Shown in pieces: positions 1 through 13,254 of a stretch of DNA of 64,000 nucleotides; the stretch's first letter is position 1; each line of letters starts with the position of its first letter. The DNA is from Tubiluchus corallicola. Its lineage: Eukaryota > Priapulida > Priapulimorpha > Priapulimorphida > Tubiluchidae. Both the position numbers and the translations under genes were made by a program. The notes under the pieces were generated by a model that worked only from the letters and a program-made list of their open reading frames with translations, was not told where the DNA came from and made no database searches. The stretch spans positions 1,978,184 through 2,042,183 of the forward strand of contig JAQGDQ010000005.1 in the NCBI GenBank assembly GCA_030141605.1, given 5' to 3'.

Positions 1-1449
1 CATTTAATGCCTGTGAAAACAAACGTATGATCATTTAAACAAGGCTCTAATAGATTTGGCAACTATGACTATGAACATAAATATAAATATGATTGATTCA
101 TGGATGACAGTTAAATTTCTATTTATTAAATTAAATTCTGCAATTCAACAAGCAAATCAGATATTTCGAAACCCATTTCAGACTCCTTCTGTGTTTTAAC
201 GGGCTTTTAAAACTTATATAACCATTGTTTTGACAGAATAGGTACTTTTACCTGAAAAGAGCTTCCAAATATCACTTTCGCTTATTGAAATTCTTAGTTC
301 TATAAATGCTGAGTAGATAATTGTGGAATTTGACTTGAATATACACTTGCTTGACTATTTCCATGTTTATTGTTTAGCCAATTAAATTTGGCAAAATTTA
401 AGCACTTCATTGTTAAACCAACTATACTATGCGCCAACATTTTTGCAGTCCTAATGCGAGTGGTGTGAAAAGGTTTCATTTTAACTGGCTTCTATAATGA
501 CGACATAAATGTACAGTTGTAATAGAAAGTAGACACGCATGGGTGTCTGCTGGGGGTGGCAAACAGGTCACTTGATTCATAAGGTTTCAAAGTTGGAACC
601 TTATCATTAATTCCCTAAGGAGTGTTAGGACTTGGACATTTCTATTCTCGGCCTCACTCAGTAGCATGGTAAATTAGCTGATATAAGCTATTTACACTCT
701 GGCTTAAGAGGCCAGGATCAGCGGTCAAGCAGTCACTACGAACAGTGACAGCTTAGGATAAACCACAGCCGCTGATACAAAGTGGATTAGTGGCAAAATC
801 ATGGAGTGTCAGGTCATGTTTATCTGAAAAGTTTTTCCTTTTTCTTTTGTATCTCCCTATTTTTATATTGGAATTTTCATGATTTTTTTTCTCACAAGAA
901 CTTGCGAGAACTACAATACTCTCTAGCTTTAAATCGTGGAAAACTCTGTTCACGAATATTACTTTTACCATTAATTATATGATAGAGTTCTTTTCATTTA
1001 AACTCCAGAATCGGTTAGATGTCGGGATGTCACACTATCGTTTTATGGGTCATTCAATACTCAGGACTGTATTCAAAAGGAGTATGTTATCTTTTATATA
1101 TTATTCTTAATTCACTGTTTCCACGTTCCAACCCCATTTTTTATGTATCAACATATATAATATTATAGTTAGTAATCAGTATAAAAGGTAGTAACAGTGC
1201 TCCAAACCCAACCCTAGCTGTAGGCACTTGCTGTCCTTGCCTGTCCCACCCCACTGCACCATATGAAGGCCTAGGAGTATGATAATTTCAAGCAAGAAAT
1301 TGAGATACAGAGTATATCCCTTTGCCCCCCCTCCCCCACTGGAAAAGTTCAGCGGATACCCTTGTAGGCATGTATACATCGCAAGTGATTACAGCAATAC
1401 AGATCATTGCTCTGCATTAAAGTTCCTTTGCTCCTCATTTTTATTTTGG

Positions 1450-1830
1450 TGGAGGATACAGTGCTCAGCCGAAAAAAAAGTATTTTGGCCCCTTGCTAAA
1501 GTGTCAGAACTACTAGAACAGTATCAACTTAAATATGTTGATATAAATATGATAAAAAATCAAAGAAGAAAAATAGTTAAGAAGAAAAAGAAAGGTTAGA
1601 TGAAGAATTTAACGAGAAAATTTGAATTGCAATCTTATCTAGAGAGGTTAGGACCAAATGAAAGTAAACAAATTTTAAATATGAGATTAAATATGGTTGA
1701 TATTAAGAGGACGTGCACAGAAGTGTTAAAAAATGGGTGTTGAAGGTTAAGTCATGTGTTAGAATATTGGAAAACAATATACGAAATGACACTTGTCAAC
1801 AAGATGTGACAGATATGTGATTGTCAATGT
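1450..1830 (+). mobile_element. Possible LINE ORF remnant
   Basis: Read on the plus strand with frame changes, this gives a lysine-rich helix followed by ERLGPNESKQILNMRLNMVD, then IKR and, further on, VLEYWKTI. That order (basic helix, 'MRLNMV-IKR', 'EHVLE'-like end) resembles the segment downstream of the reverse transcriptase in some animal non-LTR retrotransposons. Stops and frame breaks show it is dead. The assignment rests on motif memory only and is weak. Confidence 0.35.
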
Positions 1831-3429
1831 CATATGGAATGGAAGCACTGTTAATTTCTCTTGCATATCTTTACAGAGCATAGGATATGGTAGTTTGCGA
1901 TATCAATAGTCCAACAAAGAGATCATTGAAACATCTTGATAGAAATAAACAGTTTTTCATCATGTAGCCAACATTGTAGTTTTTTAATAGTTAACCTAGG
2001 CAAGTGCTAACTTGCGAATTTATAATAGGAAAACATACTGCACCCTAAAGTTTAATGTACAAAAAAAACTTAATTGATTAGTTACATGTATTCAGTTACA
2101 TATTTTACTTAAATACATTTAATATATCATTAAAACTTATAAATATTAGTTACATGGTTTCAAATACATATTCTCAGAAATGACATACACACCATACCTC
2201 ATCAATAAGCCACCATCATCAGTAGTAAATCTCCAGGAGTTATAAATATAACTTTTGAGATAAATAGTTCTTCCACTGTAATTACGACAAATACCACATA
2301 CATTAGATTATCATCAACACCTAGGTGGTTCTAAATACCGTAAATATCCATCATAAATACATTAAACATTCTGCAGATTTAACGTCGGTTTGGAGTGCAA
2401 AAATCTTAGTTTGTAAATAAAAATTAATAAAGCAACCCGAGAAGATTGGCGGGTTAAAAAGCTAATTTACGCTTAACCCCTATCCACGCGTAATTAAATA
2501 CTATTTTCCGAAATACAAAAAATTGTATTTATCCATAACAGATACTGATTTAGCCTAATTTTAAGACATCTCAAATAAAAATTTTACCTTTTTCACTTTT
2601 CATGCCAAAAATAATATTTATTTCGCTTTATAGCAAAATTTGCACAGTTTTTCAAGTATAAGTTAGGTCTTAGAACGCCGAGAGCACACTAACACCCAAC
2701 ACTACGAGCATAAAACGCATTTACGCACGGGACAACATCAATCGTCATCGGTGTTGGATGAATGAACTACGGTTTGTTTTTTACACCAGATTCTTCAATA
2801 GAATTTACTAACTATTAAAGCATAAACCACTAACAATTTTATAACACGACCAATTCGAATCGTCAACATGGCAATCTCAGTTCAGGCCAACACTTTCCTG
2901 GTTAATTTTTGTAACTGTTTTTAAGTAAATGACAAAAAGAAAATATTACTGTACAGACTGTCTCTTCCTGGCACAAGATGTGCTAGAAGCAGTCACTGTC
3001 AGCTGTTTAGACAAATTATCAACCATTGCAATGAAGTCATTTGAATTAATTCTTGAATCCCAAGCCAGCAGGGTATCAAAGTTAACTGTTAGATTTTTTT
3101 GTTTTACACAACCCCAATTCTAATAAAAAAATCAATGGCAATTACTAATTGCAATTGCAATTGAAAGATTTTCGAACGAGTTTTCGAACAAACAGTAAAA
3201 AATAGTCTTAGAAAGATCATGCATATTACTCGATCTTGTTCTGCAATAAAACCACTAATTTCTTTAAAATTGTGTACAGAAATCACAGCTAAATTATGCC
3301 AATTGCATGACGTTTCAATCAATTAATGATAAAGAACGTATGCGATTGAAGTGCTGAATTATTCGAATCTATAGTTTAGGGTCGAATCGAATTCGAACTA
3401 AAAAAACTCTCTATTTGAATGCTCACCCC

Positions 3430-3850
3430 TACTGGACAGACATCTGCTGTCTTAGATTTCGTTCTTACCAACTATCCAAACCTAGTTGACAATCTGTAGC
3501 ACCAATTGGAAAATCAGACTACAGTGTTGTGATGATAGAAGTTTACATGCCCGCAAGCATTTTCAGCAATTGAATTTACTGAACATCAACATGTGGTCAA
3601 ATTTAACTTCAAAAATGTGTGCTATGATGTCTTTCAAGATAGCTTGCAACATGTAAGCCAGAGCAATACCAATATGAAAATAAATTGTTAAAGACAAGCC
3701 TATGAAATTCTGGATGCATGTCAAGAGAACACATTACACGAATAAAAATAGAAATTAATTCACACAAAAATTAGCTATTGTCTATTCTCAGTTAACAATG
3801 AGTAAAGTACAGTTATTAATAAACGAGCTGCATCGACATAGCCTGCTAAA
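3430..3850 (+). mobile_element. LINE endonuclease-domain remnant (CR1-like)
   Basis: The plus strand reads SAVLDFVLTNYPNLVDNL and, after a one-base frame change, VAPIGKSDYSVVMIEVYM. This matches the end of the apurinic endonuclease domain of CR1/L2-type LINEs, where 'LDLVFTN...V...PLG-SDH' is the usual pattern; here the catalytic H of SDH is Y. Downstream text in a third frame (FQDSLQHV) may be the linker before the reverse transcriptase. Frame breaks and stops show a decayed copy, and no reverse transcriptase follows. Confidence 0.5.
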
Positions 3851-4195
3851 AATTACGTGACTTCCACACATGTAAGTCATACAATTTCGCATATATACAA
3901 CCACGAACAAAAGTAATCCAACTACAGGGCTAGCACAAGACATTATAAAGCACAATAGTAGCCTTTAATATACATGACGACAGATTGCTGAAGTAAAACA
4001 TAAGCAATACACAGCCATTACTGTCCTGCAGAGGGTTTTCCATGAACAGTGATGCTAGTAGCTAATCACGTCTAGATATCATCAATAGCCACCAAATATT
4101 TTTTATAGCACTTGAAAAATGGTACATATTACCATAACAGCTTTGCACTGTGTACTTTGATATATTACACCATATATCTGCACTAAAAAGAGCCA

Positions 4196-6226
4196 CTAAA
4201 AAGGCTTGAATTTTCTGGCAGACTTCATCTCTTGCACTTTTTGTTTGTCTTCCTCAAATTGTTTCCTGAGATTTGCAATGTGATCTTTTTTTAACTGCTT
4301 TGCTTGAAATGTATAAAAATCTAGTTTTTGTCTCTGCAGCTTTTTCTTTCTTTCTCGACGTGATATCCGCCTATGAATTCCCTCTGTTCTTGCTATGCCA
4401 GGCTTTTTACCACGTCTAGTAACTTTGATCCAACCTTCATCATCAGCCACACCAACTGCTGCATTTTCTTCTTGTTTTTGCTGCAAAAGTTTATAGAGTA
4501 TTTAGACACAAATCCTTAATTCTGTCCTATGAAAAAGGCAAAACAGCAGACTGCCCATATAGTACAGTACCGCACTTCAATGGAATATTAAATTGTATAT
4601 TAAGTGTTTTAGGTTCAGCTTTTGCTTGTTGTGATGTTCAGGAATTAAGATGATTTGCCTACCATGATGAAGATAGAGAAGTTTCAAATCAAGACATGAA
4701 TAATTAAAATACCATTATGCTGAAAAATTAGAAGTCTAAATGTAGTTAGCTATGAATTCAGTTAATTACTGTCACTTATGCAAGGTTTTACTGAAGAAGC
4801 TGCTATTCAGTAGTAGTACTTTAGAGGTAGGTACTACTACTAGAAAGTCAAGAGGTCGCCTCCGTGCCAGAACAGCCATGGTCGGTATGGTAGTGGTACA
4901 GATTTTAAACCCCTTGGCATGGCCATCGCATTTCCAATAACTGGCAAAATGAATTAATTTGCAGGTCAATTATGTGCCAATTATATATCAAGTTGATGGA
5001 TATTAATATGAAATTTTCTTTACTTATTACTTATAATACTTATTAATACTTTTTAATACCAGTTTATTGTCTGACAAACTTGTCAGAAAAAACTGAAAAA
5101 GAGATAAATAACATTTTAGAAAATAAATATAAGTATCATACTTTTACTACATGTATTAATAACATCAGTGAAATACAGGTCCATGTAAAGCAGCTAATAA
5201 AGATGACACAACGGCAGAGAAAAGGAAAAGTATGCTATCAATATTTTATAATAACAGCAACGGATAGCAAGATTAATCTTTTAATGCTACTGCTCATCGC
5301 ACACGAAGCAAAATCTATATGCAACAAGTTGAATAACAAAGATTCAGTGCTTATGCACTTGATAATGCCGTTTTTCCAACTTTGCCGTACACAGAATTTT
5401 ATTAAACGCGTTTAAATTTCTGTATACTCACTAATCATGTTTCCATGTGTGTGCTAGGCAGGGCTGGTGCTAGGAAGTGCAGGCCCAATTAGAAAATTGT
5501 TAGTGGGCCCTCTAACCTAAAATATGAAGACTGATGCTTTATGCTTCGTGTAGTATGCCAGTCTCAGCCAAAAAGCGCTAAGGACTTGAGGCTCCACCAT
5601 TAGCCCCACTACACCACTCGCGCTAGGCAAGACTATTTTAATGTCCCTGTCTTTGTAAGAAAACTTTCAAGGGAGATCCAGTAGATAAAGTGATAAATTT
5701 TCAAGAGGGTCAGTGACAAACTTGGGTTAGTTGTTACCACAGATATTTTCATATTTTAATTATTTTCAATGTTTTCAACAAAAGTTTAAATTTGATCATT
5801 TGTACCTTTTCAGTTTTTAGATAATATTGATTTATGTAATCATCAACTTCCTTTTGTAAAGCCTCCTCGTCTATACAGTTGTTGTCAATGTATTCCTGGC
5901 ACCATTCTGAGAATAAGAAACAAAAACATTTTTAAATTTTAGTACCACTTCTGCTTTTCTCACAAATAAAAGAAAAATGCGAGTACGTTGTTGTGAGAAA
6001 ATCATAACAGAATGTAAAACTGAATAACACACTAAACACCAAACAGCAGTAATACGTAACATTTAAATAACCATGCACTATTTTAAGCAAAAAGTTCAAC
6101 AGAAGTATACATAAATTGATCAAAAATTTTAATAATCAATATACTTTTCATCCCATACAGTAATGGGGCATGTTTAGCTGATGAGCCAGATGACTGATTT
6201 TGCGAACTTTTATTTTCATTTGCCAT
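4196..6226 (-). CDS. RRP7A: RRP7A-like ribosomal RNA processing protein, 3' part
   Basis: RRP7 proteins belong to the small-subunit processome and act in early 40S assembly in the nucleolus. Three exons can be joined on the minus strand: 6145-6226, 5806-5906 and 4196-4480. The last encodes ADDEGWIKVTRRGKKP, RTEGIHRR, LDFYTFQAKQLK and FEEDKQKVQEM, ending RKFKPF: the diagnostic RRP7 C-terminal domain. The middle exon gives KWCQEYIDN and DEEALQKEVDDYI, matching the preceding family segment. Introns are GT-AG with consistent phases (1, then 0). The first exon (HAPLLYGMK) fits the family just before 'KW', but an in-frame TGA lies directly upstream of an ATG at 6226. The joined frame is therefore only 155 codons, while family members are about 280 and carry an N-terminal RRM. 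Either 5' exons are missed, the 5' splice site of this exon is unusual, or the gene is shortened. The identity of the C-terminal half is secure; the 5' end is not. Confidence 0.82.
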
Positions 6227-6261
6227 CTTTCATTGACTTTCCTCAGACAACCATCATAATT

Positions 6262-8180
6262 CTAAAACAAGTAAATTCTGTTACATTTGTAAATATCTTC
6301 AAGTAAATGCTTACTAGGGATAAAAAAAGTTATTTATGCTAAATTATTTAAGCCATGAATCAGTGCCGTAAAAAAGCAAACTTACAAATTTTAATGGTAG
6401 TGGAATATAATGATGCAACTGCAAGCAAAGGTTATATCAACACAACTAAAAACCTATTGAATGTAGTTGCTAATCTGAATGTACATTGTGAAAATACTTG
6501 TTGAATGCTGTGTGGGCGGAATAAAGACAATATGAACTAAATTTAATACATTAAATATAAACAGATTAACAATAAAACAAGTAATAACATGTAAAATGGT
6601 AAGATGTCAATTATACATAACATCACATGCTGCACATGTATATGAAATGATCAAAGTTGCAGTGAGTTCAGCTGATAGAGCTGCCAAGGAGTATGGAATG
6701 AAATGAGTGAGATTCCACATAACTAGGGGTATGGGGCAGACAGAGGCAGCTCTAGGCAGTTTAATGCCCTAGGCAAAGGTATTTTTAGCACCCCCTCCTC
6801 AAAGGTCAACCCCTTCTCCACAGTTCCCACTACATCTGCAAAATTAGATTTTTCTTGCATATTATAATAAAATATAGTAGTACCTGTGTATTACAGTTAT
6901 ACAGGTAATATTGTATATTAGTCATTCTTGCATAATATTTTAAAATATAATGGTATCTGTGTACTAGGCTTATACATGTATTATTGCAAACTAAAAAAAA
7001 TTAAGTGCAGTTAATTATCTATCTATAGCATGTGTTGACTGAAATTGAATTTATAACTCCATTGTACGTCATGGGTCTTCAGAATCAGTCAAATTTATGA
7101 TATTGTTGGCCAGGTTATCCCTCAGCTTTTTATTCGCAAAATTATTGAAACCCTAACTCCTCTTTTTCACATACACATCCATTTCATTAGGTTCATCACA
7201 TTCACAACCATAACTCTGGTTTGGTTGCATAGTTCATTAGTAATTCGTTTTACTGTTCAATGTCCGACAGTTTTTTACTTTGTTTCATGTATTTCGCTCC
7301 TGAAGACGTCAATTCTTATAGGTTTATTTGCCATAATTATATTACGTATTATATAAATTCCAATGTAAGAAGCATTTTTTATTCATGTATATTAAGCATT
7401 TACATAGTTCTGCTGCTTTATGCATATACCAGACAACCATGGGCAAAGGTAGAGTGACACATTAGTAAATGACGTAATCTTAGGAAAACAGACATAGTAA
7501 AAATGGAAAGTGTTCTGCTGCAGGAAGACAGTTGTTACTTGCTAGCATCGATGTTAGCATTTTGACAGGAAAATAACGCAAGCAGTTTGTTTCATTTAAT
7601 TAAAGTATTGCGCACTTAAGCAATTACAAATATTGTTTTTTAGCACTTGCTTATGCTGTTGCATGGCAGAGCAGGGGATTGCAATTGCGTATGTTTATTA
7701 TGTTCACGATTGCAATACAACTGTGATTATGTCTATATTTGTATATATGTTTGCATATGCATGCATTCATTTCAATGATCACCAACAAACTGAAGTTATT
7801 ATTTTATAATCCTGAAAAGAGTGGCTGATTCGATAACCTTGTGGATTTGGCCACACTTTCTCACTGAATTTGAATTTTGTTTGTTTTGCTTTACATTGTA
7901 CTATACCATTCAAGAAGATAAAAAATTATTATCTATCTATCTGTGTTTATTTATTTCGTTTTATTTGGAATTCTTGAATTTAAATAAATAGTCTACTGAT
8001 TCAACATAAGCAAAAATGCTGGAATTGCCAGTGCATTAACCATTTCAAATATTAATAACCACGTAAAAATAGCAGTATCATCATACAAATCTGAACTCCC
8101 TGAAAATCAAGTTTTTACACTTCAGGTACTTTCTAGCTAATATGGTGTACATATTTTTTCATTACTAAAGAAATATAAGA
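6262..8180. other. Non-coding region upstream of RRP7A
   Basis: I searched the minus strand for the missing RRP7 RRM and found no recognisable RNP motifs. The sequence is AT-rich. A stretch at 6720-6830 ('ctaggcagtttaatgcccta' and following) resembles other 'taggca' rich scraps at 5461-5560 and 34613-34720, perhaps an old dispersed repeat. Around 7810-7950 the text ends in (CTAT)n, like a LINE tail. Confidence 0.45.
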
Positions 8181-8189
8181 ATGTTCAAA

Positions 8190-8520
8190 GTTTTTCCCTT
8201 TTCTTCTTCTGTTGCTCTATTGTAGACATTGAGCCTCCATCCTTTATTAAAGCACTCCACTGTTTCCTACCTACAGCTAAGTATTTTCATCTTCTGTGAT
8301 GCTGTTATTAAGTTTGGTCTCAGCTGTTGTAAATCTATATTAATTCTTGGTATCCAAGTTGTTTTTGGTTTGCTTGGATGTTGTAAGCAAGCTCTAGTGC
8401 CTCGTTTAAAGCTAATCTTATTGGCGTTTGCGGCAATCTCATTAAATGTTCTACATATCTTAGACTTCTAATGATACCAATGAATCTCTGGAATATGTAC
8501 CACTGAATGGTTTGGCGACG
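8190..8520 (-). mobile_element. LINE C-terminal remnant (ANQKQL family)
   Basis: The minus strand reads YVEHLMRLPQTPIRLALNEA then LELAYNIQANQKQL, with stops and frame changes further on. A 'HLLRL...P.R.AL.EAL' segment near the end is typical of the terminal region of RTE-like and related non-LTR retrotransposons. The same words (HLLRL, P-R-ALKEAL, ANQKQL) occur at 55280-55560 on the plus strand, so both are copies of one family. It is dead. Confidence 0.5.
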
Positions 8521-8699
8521 CTAGCCCCAAGTTAGCAATGAAAGTTCCACTCTCAATGATATTCTCTGAAGCTATTACATTTATATACCCTATCCAAGAA
8601 TATACCTTATCCAAAAAAATAAGGACCTAGATGGTAACAATTTGTAAACGGTCCTCTCTCAAATGCTTTTTGAAACTGATGAAGCACTGATAGTTGATG

Positions 8700-9290
8700 A
8701 TGATTCCATGGCTGAATTATGCGATGTCCAAAGAAGTGTGATCTGATGTTGATTCTAGCTGGTTACACAAATAACTTAGATACATAACCACAAAGAACTC
8801 TGTCAGGCCTGGAAAAAATTCTTTCTCTGCCAAAACAATGTTTCCATTAATTATTTTGAAGCAGTTCACAAGATCAGCAGTCTCTCGCCTTTCCTCGATA
8901 ATAGTAATCAAAGTGGGATCTAAGTCAATAGCAAGACGAGTGCATCTATCCCAGGTTTCTTTCAAGAGAATTCTTGAGCATAGCATACTGGGTGACCACA
9001 CGACCAATGGCTATTCTAGAATGGCTTGAACAACAACTTTATAGAGAGGAATAATTACAGCTGCATTTCTCAATATAACACAGTGCTTAATCGTGTCAAT
9101 ACGACGGTTTGCTTTTCCAATGATATGGTCCACATGGGAATTCCATATGGTCCACTAGAAATCATTACTCCCACGTCTTTAATTTTCAGCTATTTGTGCA
9201 TTATTTAGAAAGTAAGGTGTCATACATTTAGAGCGTATTCTAAGAAAAGCACATTTGCTGGGTTTAAGGGCCATCTCCGGGAGACAGTTC
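8700..9290 (-). mobile_element. LINE reverse transcriptase remnant
   Basis: The minus strand reads MALKPSKCAFLRIRSKCMT, PYFLNNAQIAEN, WNSHVDHIIGKANRRIDTIK, then VWSPSMLC, ERRETADLVNCFKIINGN. This order is the thumb and post-RT region of CR1/Jockey-type LINEs: 'MxLNPxKC', 'SWxxHVxxIxxKANRRIG', 'VVWSP', 'RRxxxDLVxxFKIxNG'. Stop codons between segments and the absence of the catalytic FADD block show a 5'-truncated dead copy. Confidence 0.75.
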
Positions 9291-9759
9291 CACGAATCAG
9301 ATGACTGTAATAATAATTTTATTTTTTATTGCTAAAAAGTCCCTCTTCAAGTGGTTCTGTTATACAACTGCTCATTTGAAATGACATGCGGCCATTTTAT
9401 TTTAAGTTGATCTCTGTGGAATACATCCATTTCCGCTTCCTGCGTTACAGTCAAACCCCACGTTTCACTATATAATTAAGCAATAGTATACATTGAAAAA
9501 AGTCGCAGCCTTATTTTAAGGAACAGTTTCTTACTCGTTAGAATGAATTTAGTTTGGATAAAACCGTACATTGCCCGCTGTTTCCTCTTTTTGACTTAAT
9601 TATTTTCAGTCTTAAGTACTAAGTACGGTTCTCATGTATTTCCAACGTTTGCAGAATTTGCAAAGCATTTTTCATGTTTAGTACCAGCAATACGGGAAAT
9701 TAAGCTCGCGATAAAGTTCAACGTAAACGACTGTCATTGACAAAGGGTAGGAAAGGTCC

Positions 9760-10083
9760 CTATTCTTTGGTCATTGATGTCCTAGACCAAGGAATTTTTA
9801 GGCTCTTGAAGAGTTGAAGTTCGCTGATGACACTGAACTTGCCGATGTGTGTGAGCACTATATAACAAGTATTTTTAATCACCTGTTCTTGATTTTCTTT
9901 AGATAAACAATACAACCAAGAAGAAAGATATACAATGCTAACAATTTCACGTTCATGGAATTTCTCTGGAACGATGATTAGGTTTTTAAACTTTGGACAA
10001 AATTCAAGCACCAGCTCAGTTCTCCAAGTACAGTCACTAACGTAGTACGTAACAATAATCATCGTTAACGTTAACAACAACAT
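9760..10083 (-). CDS. Hypothetical small secreted ORF, 107 codons
   Basis: This is an uninterrupted ATG-to-stop frame. It starts with a hydrophobic run (LLLTLTMIIVTYYV) that could be a signal peptide, followed by a mostly polar sequence with four cysteines. I recognise no family. No splice sites or promoter signals support it. In this AT-rich sequence a frame of this length can occur by chance, so treat it as a candidate only. It could also be an exon of an unseen gene. Confidence 0.22.
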   Translation of the reverse strand: MLLLTLTMIIVTYYVSDCTWRTELVLEFCPKFKNLIIVPEKFHEREIVSIVYLSSWLYCLSKENQEQVIKNTCYIVLTHIGKFSVISELQLFKSLKIPWSRTSMTKE

Positions 10084-10089
10084 TATTTT

Positions 10090-13000
10090 ACCGGCAGTCG
10101 ACCAACAAGTAGACTAGCTCAGAACTCGTCAGTGTTGCTGCTCTTAACTTCCATTTCAACAAAAGTAGAAGAAAGGCAATCAATTGGCAACTGTTGTGTT
10201 TGCCCTGTAGTGGATTGAATAATAATTTTGATGATGACAATAATAACAATAATAATAATAACAGGCACTACTAGGATTAATACGACAATACTAGCATTTG
10301 AAAAAAATGATATTCCTTTTTTAAACTAGAAAACTAAACGACAAAACTTGCAACCTACGTCAAGTGCAAACCAAAAAAAATATGGGCATAACTCAGTTTT
10401 AAAAAATAGCAGTCCATCTTAGGAATACAGCTCACTCAAACTTAAATCATCATGTAACCTAAGAAATTAGCTTCAAAAACAATTAAAAATACGCTGCTAA
10501 GAAATTACTCAAGATTAGCATATAAAAATGATTAACTAATCACCCTACCGATTACCTTTGTATTGTGTGCAACTTAAAAGAATAAGTTTGTTCATTTACT
10601 ATTTAATTTTAGCAACTGACGAACAGAAAAAAATCACCCAACACAATTATAACTATTATAGCTTTTAATCACGTAAAATTACACACATGCAAATATAAAT
10701 TTGTGACGACTCCTGCCATGGTATTATTGTGCACGTCGCGCTGCTAGTGCATAAAAAGTGTAGGAGCCTTGCATGTAACCTAGAGACAGTGAACAAAAAC
10801 AACATAAAATTTAAATTAAAATAAATAGAAGCTAATTAAATTAATGAAGACAGACACGGTTTTTATTAATTTAAAAGGGCTCAACTCATGATGTTTTGCT
10901 AAACTGGATTACAGTAACACGTTTGACTAAGACAACTTATTTTTTGGCTAGAAAAAACTTTTAATCCGCATTAAGTAATGCAGTCTGCAGAAGTTTTTAG
11001 CGTCTTCGTTTCTAATACCCAGGCACAATGTTTCGCAATTATAATGTCTCTGTTTTAGTGAGTCGCTTTTATGATACTGCAACAACCCTATTGGTGGAAG
11101 ATAAACGATTTGCTGATTGGCCACTGCGAGGTTTGAATGACGTTTGCCGATTTGTATTGGAGGATGAGCTGAGAAAACTCACAGTTTGACCGGAGTGAAC
11201 TGCTGTAGTAAATTTAGTAATTTCCGAAAATGATGCCTAAGAACAGTATAATAATTATATAATAAAATTAACATGAGCACATGATACCAATAAAATATGC
11301 AGCATATGCCGCTGTTGAACCAAATGTAAATCTTTGGCGAGGCATTAAAACACGGCCAGTAATACAAGCATCCCCTACAATTTTGTTTATTAAATCCAGC
11401 ACCTTGCACATTGACTGGAAAGAGCATTAACATTGCACTGCATGAAGTTTTCAAATGATGTTCGTCAATCCATACATTGTTATAAATTTAATTAAACCTT
11501 GTTAAAAAAATTTACAGGTTTGACTTTGAGCAATGTTGAAAATGAATGTTTACCCATCGTACATATCACCAGCTGATGACTAACACGGTTTTCCTGCAAC
11601 GTTAGCAGGCCCAAGATAAATCTAAATACTGCTGACACGGAAGTTCTACATTAATTAACATAATATACTCTTTCCGTAACACTGTTAAATTTTAAACCTT
11701 GTAGGCCATCTGACTGGAGAAGAATGACAATCTTCAATTAATTAAATCTGACATTAAGCGCTTAATTGAACTGTTTAAACTGTTAAACGAAAGTTAAAGT
11801 ATCATATTTATTCGCATATCAAAATGCAATTCATTGAATAGTTAAGCATAATGGTGACGATATAGTTAATTAATTAATTATCACAAGTGTTAGAAGCATT
11901 ATTAGCATAATTTCAGTTTCATCGTATGTAAATCCGGGTATTAATATCTCGTTGTTCAGCCTTCAATAAAGTTTGCGTGATATCCGATCAATCAACGTGT
12001 AAATATTATCATCATAGTAATGTACAAAAATACTATCCTTTCTCATTGTTATTAAGCTACTCTGAGTATTTAAGACAGATAATGCGCAGAAGATCATTAT
12101 TAAAGTTATCTATACATTATCTTTGTAAGGGAAGACGTATTAGTAATACATGTTGTCATGCATACTGTACAATGAGAATTCCTCGGAATTTGAAGAATAC
12201 GACGTAACGGTTTTCTATAATATTACTCCACTGTAAGTACATGAACATTCTTAGTTAAATCAAATACATGTATTGAGCTAACATAGAAAGATATACAATA
12301 TGAAGATAATTAATTAACAAATTTCAATAACTAGTTAACTGATTAGGGGGCCTAATCAAAATAAACAAATAATTTAAAATTATTTAGAATCATTCACGGG
12401 AGTGCGTACACATTATCTCTCTCTCCCCGTCTCAACAGGTTTTGCAAAAACAAATATTTAAGGTTGAGCATGTTTTTCACATGTTAATTTGCAACTATAA
12501 TACATGTATACGTATGTTTTAATTGTCTATTGCAGCTGATGCAAAAGGTTTTTGAGGAGTAGCACTCTAGAATACAGTTAAACAAGTGTCCAAACAACTG
12601 GATGTTTTCTTCAAATGCTGTAAAACGACATTGATAAACCTGGTGGTTCAAACGTCTGCAAATGCTTTGTTTGTTACATATCATGTGATTAACAACCAGT
12701 ATTATGGTTTTTGAATTTATTGTCAGTGAATGTAAACTTTCAAATTTCATTTATTTTTGTTTAATAAGACGTCAATAAGTATTGATACCATGTATCTCAG
12801 AGTTCTAATCAATTTTGCAGTGGCTGTTCATTGCCTGCAAATGTTCCCTTTGATACTTGATGTATTTTTTGTTTCATTTGTTGTGATTGATAGAAATATC
12901 AAGAGCCTGTGTTATAGAGGTCTATTCAATTTAGCATTGTTTGTCTTACAGTTTCTGTTAAATTTTGAATTAGTCCTTGCCATAATAATAATTATTAAAT

Positions 13001-13250
13001 AATTATGCCTGTGGTTAACTTTTTTGTTTTTTGAAGTTTAATTGGGAGTTTTACAACGAACGATGAGCCATACATTTTTATGTAATGTGAATTCACCTTC
13101 TAAAGTAAAAACCTAGGACTGACGTTTTTGGTTGTTGTTTGGTAATTATAAAATCATACCATTTTTTGTTGTGTCTAAAACCCAATTTTTCTCTTCCGTG
13201 TTGAATTAGCATACTATGAAAATCTGACAAAAACAAAACACAATTATTAC
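10090..13250. other. Non-coding, nothing recognised
   Basis: AT-rich sequence with short frames on both strands, none with family resemblance. It includes a small imperfect (AAT)n run near 10230-10260 and a TTAA-rich run near 11865-11880. Confidence 0.5.
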
Positions 13251-13254
13251 ATTC

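Larger units (their letters stand above)
1..4195. other. Non-coding flank with LINE scraps
   Basis: I see no convincing gene here. The open stretches are short, without matching splice sites or family resemblance. Two places read as decayed retrotransposon protein and are listed separately (about 1450-1830 and 3430-3850). The rest is AT-rich single-copy-looking sequence. A short C-rich run lies near 1325-1338. Confidence 0.6.

Noticed and set aside
6145-6261. Frame NYDGCLRKVNERWQ... after a good acceptor at 6261
   Set aside because: It ends in a stop, does not resemble RRP7 and cannot join the next exon. The overlapping frame ending LLYGMK fits the family instead.
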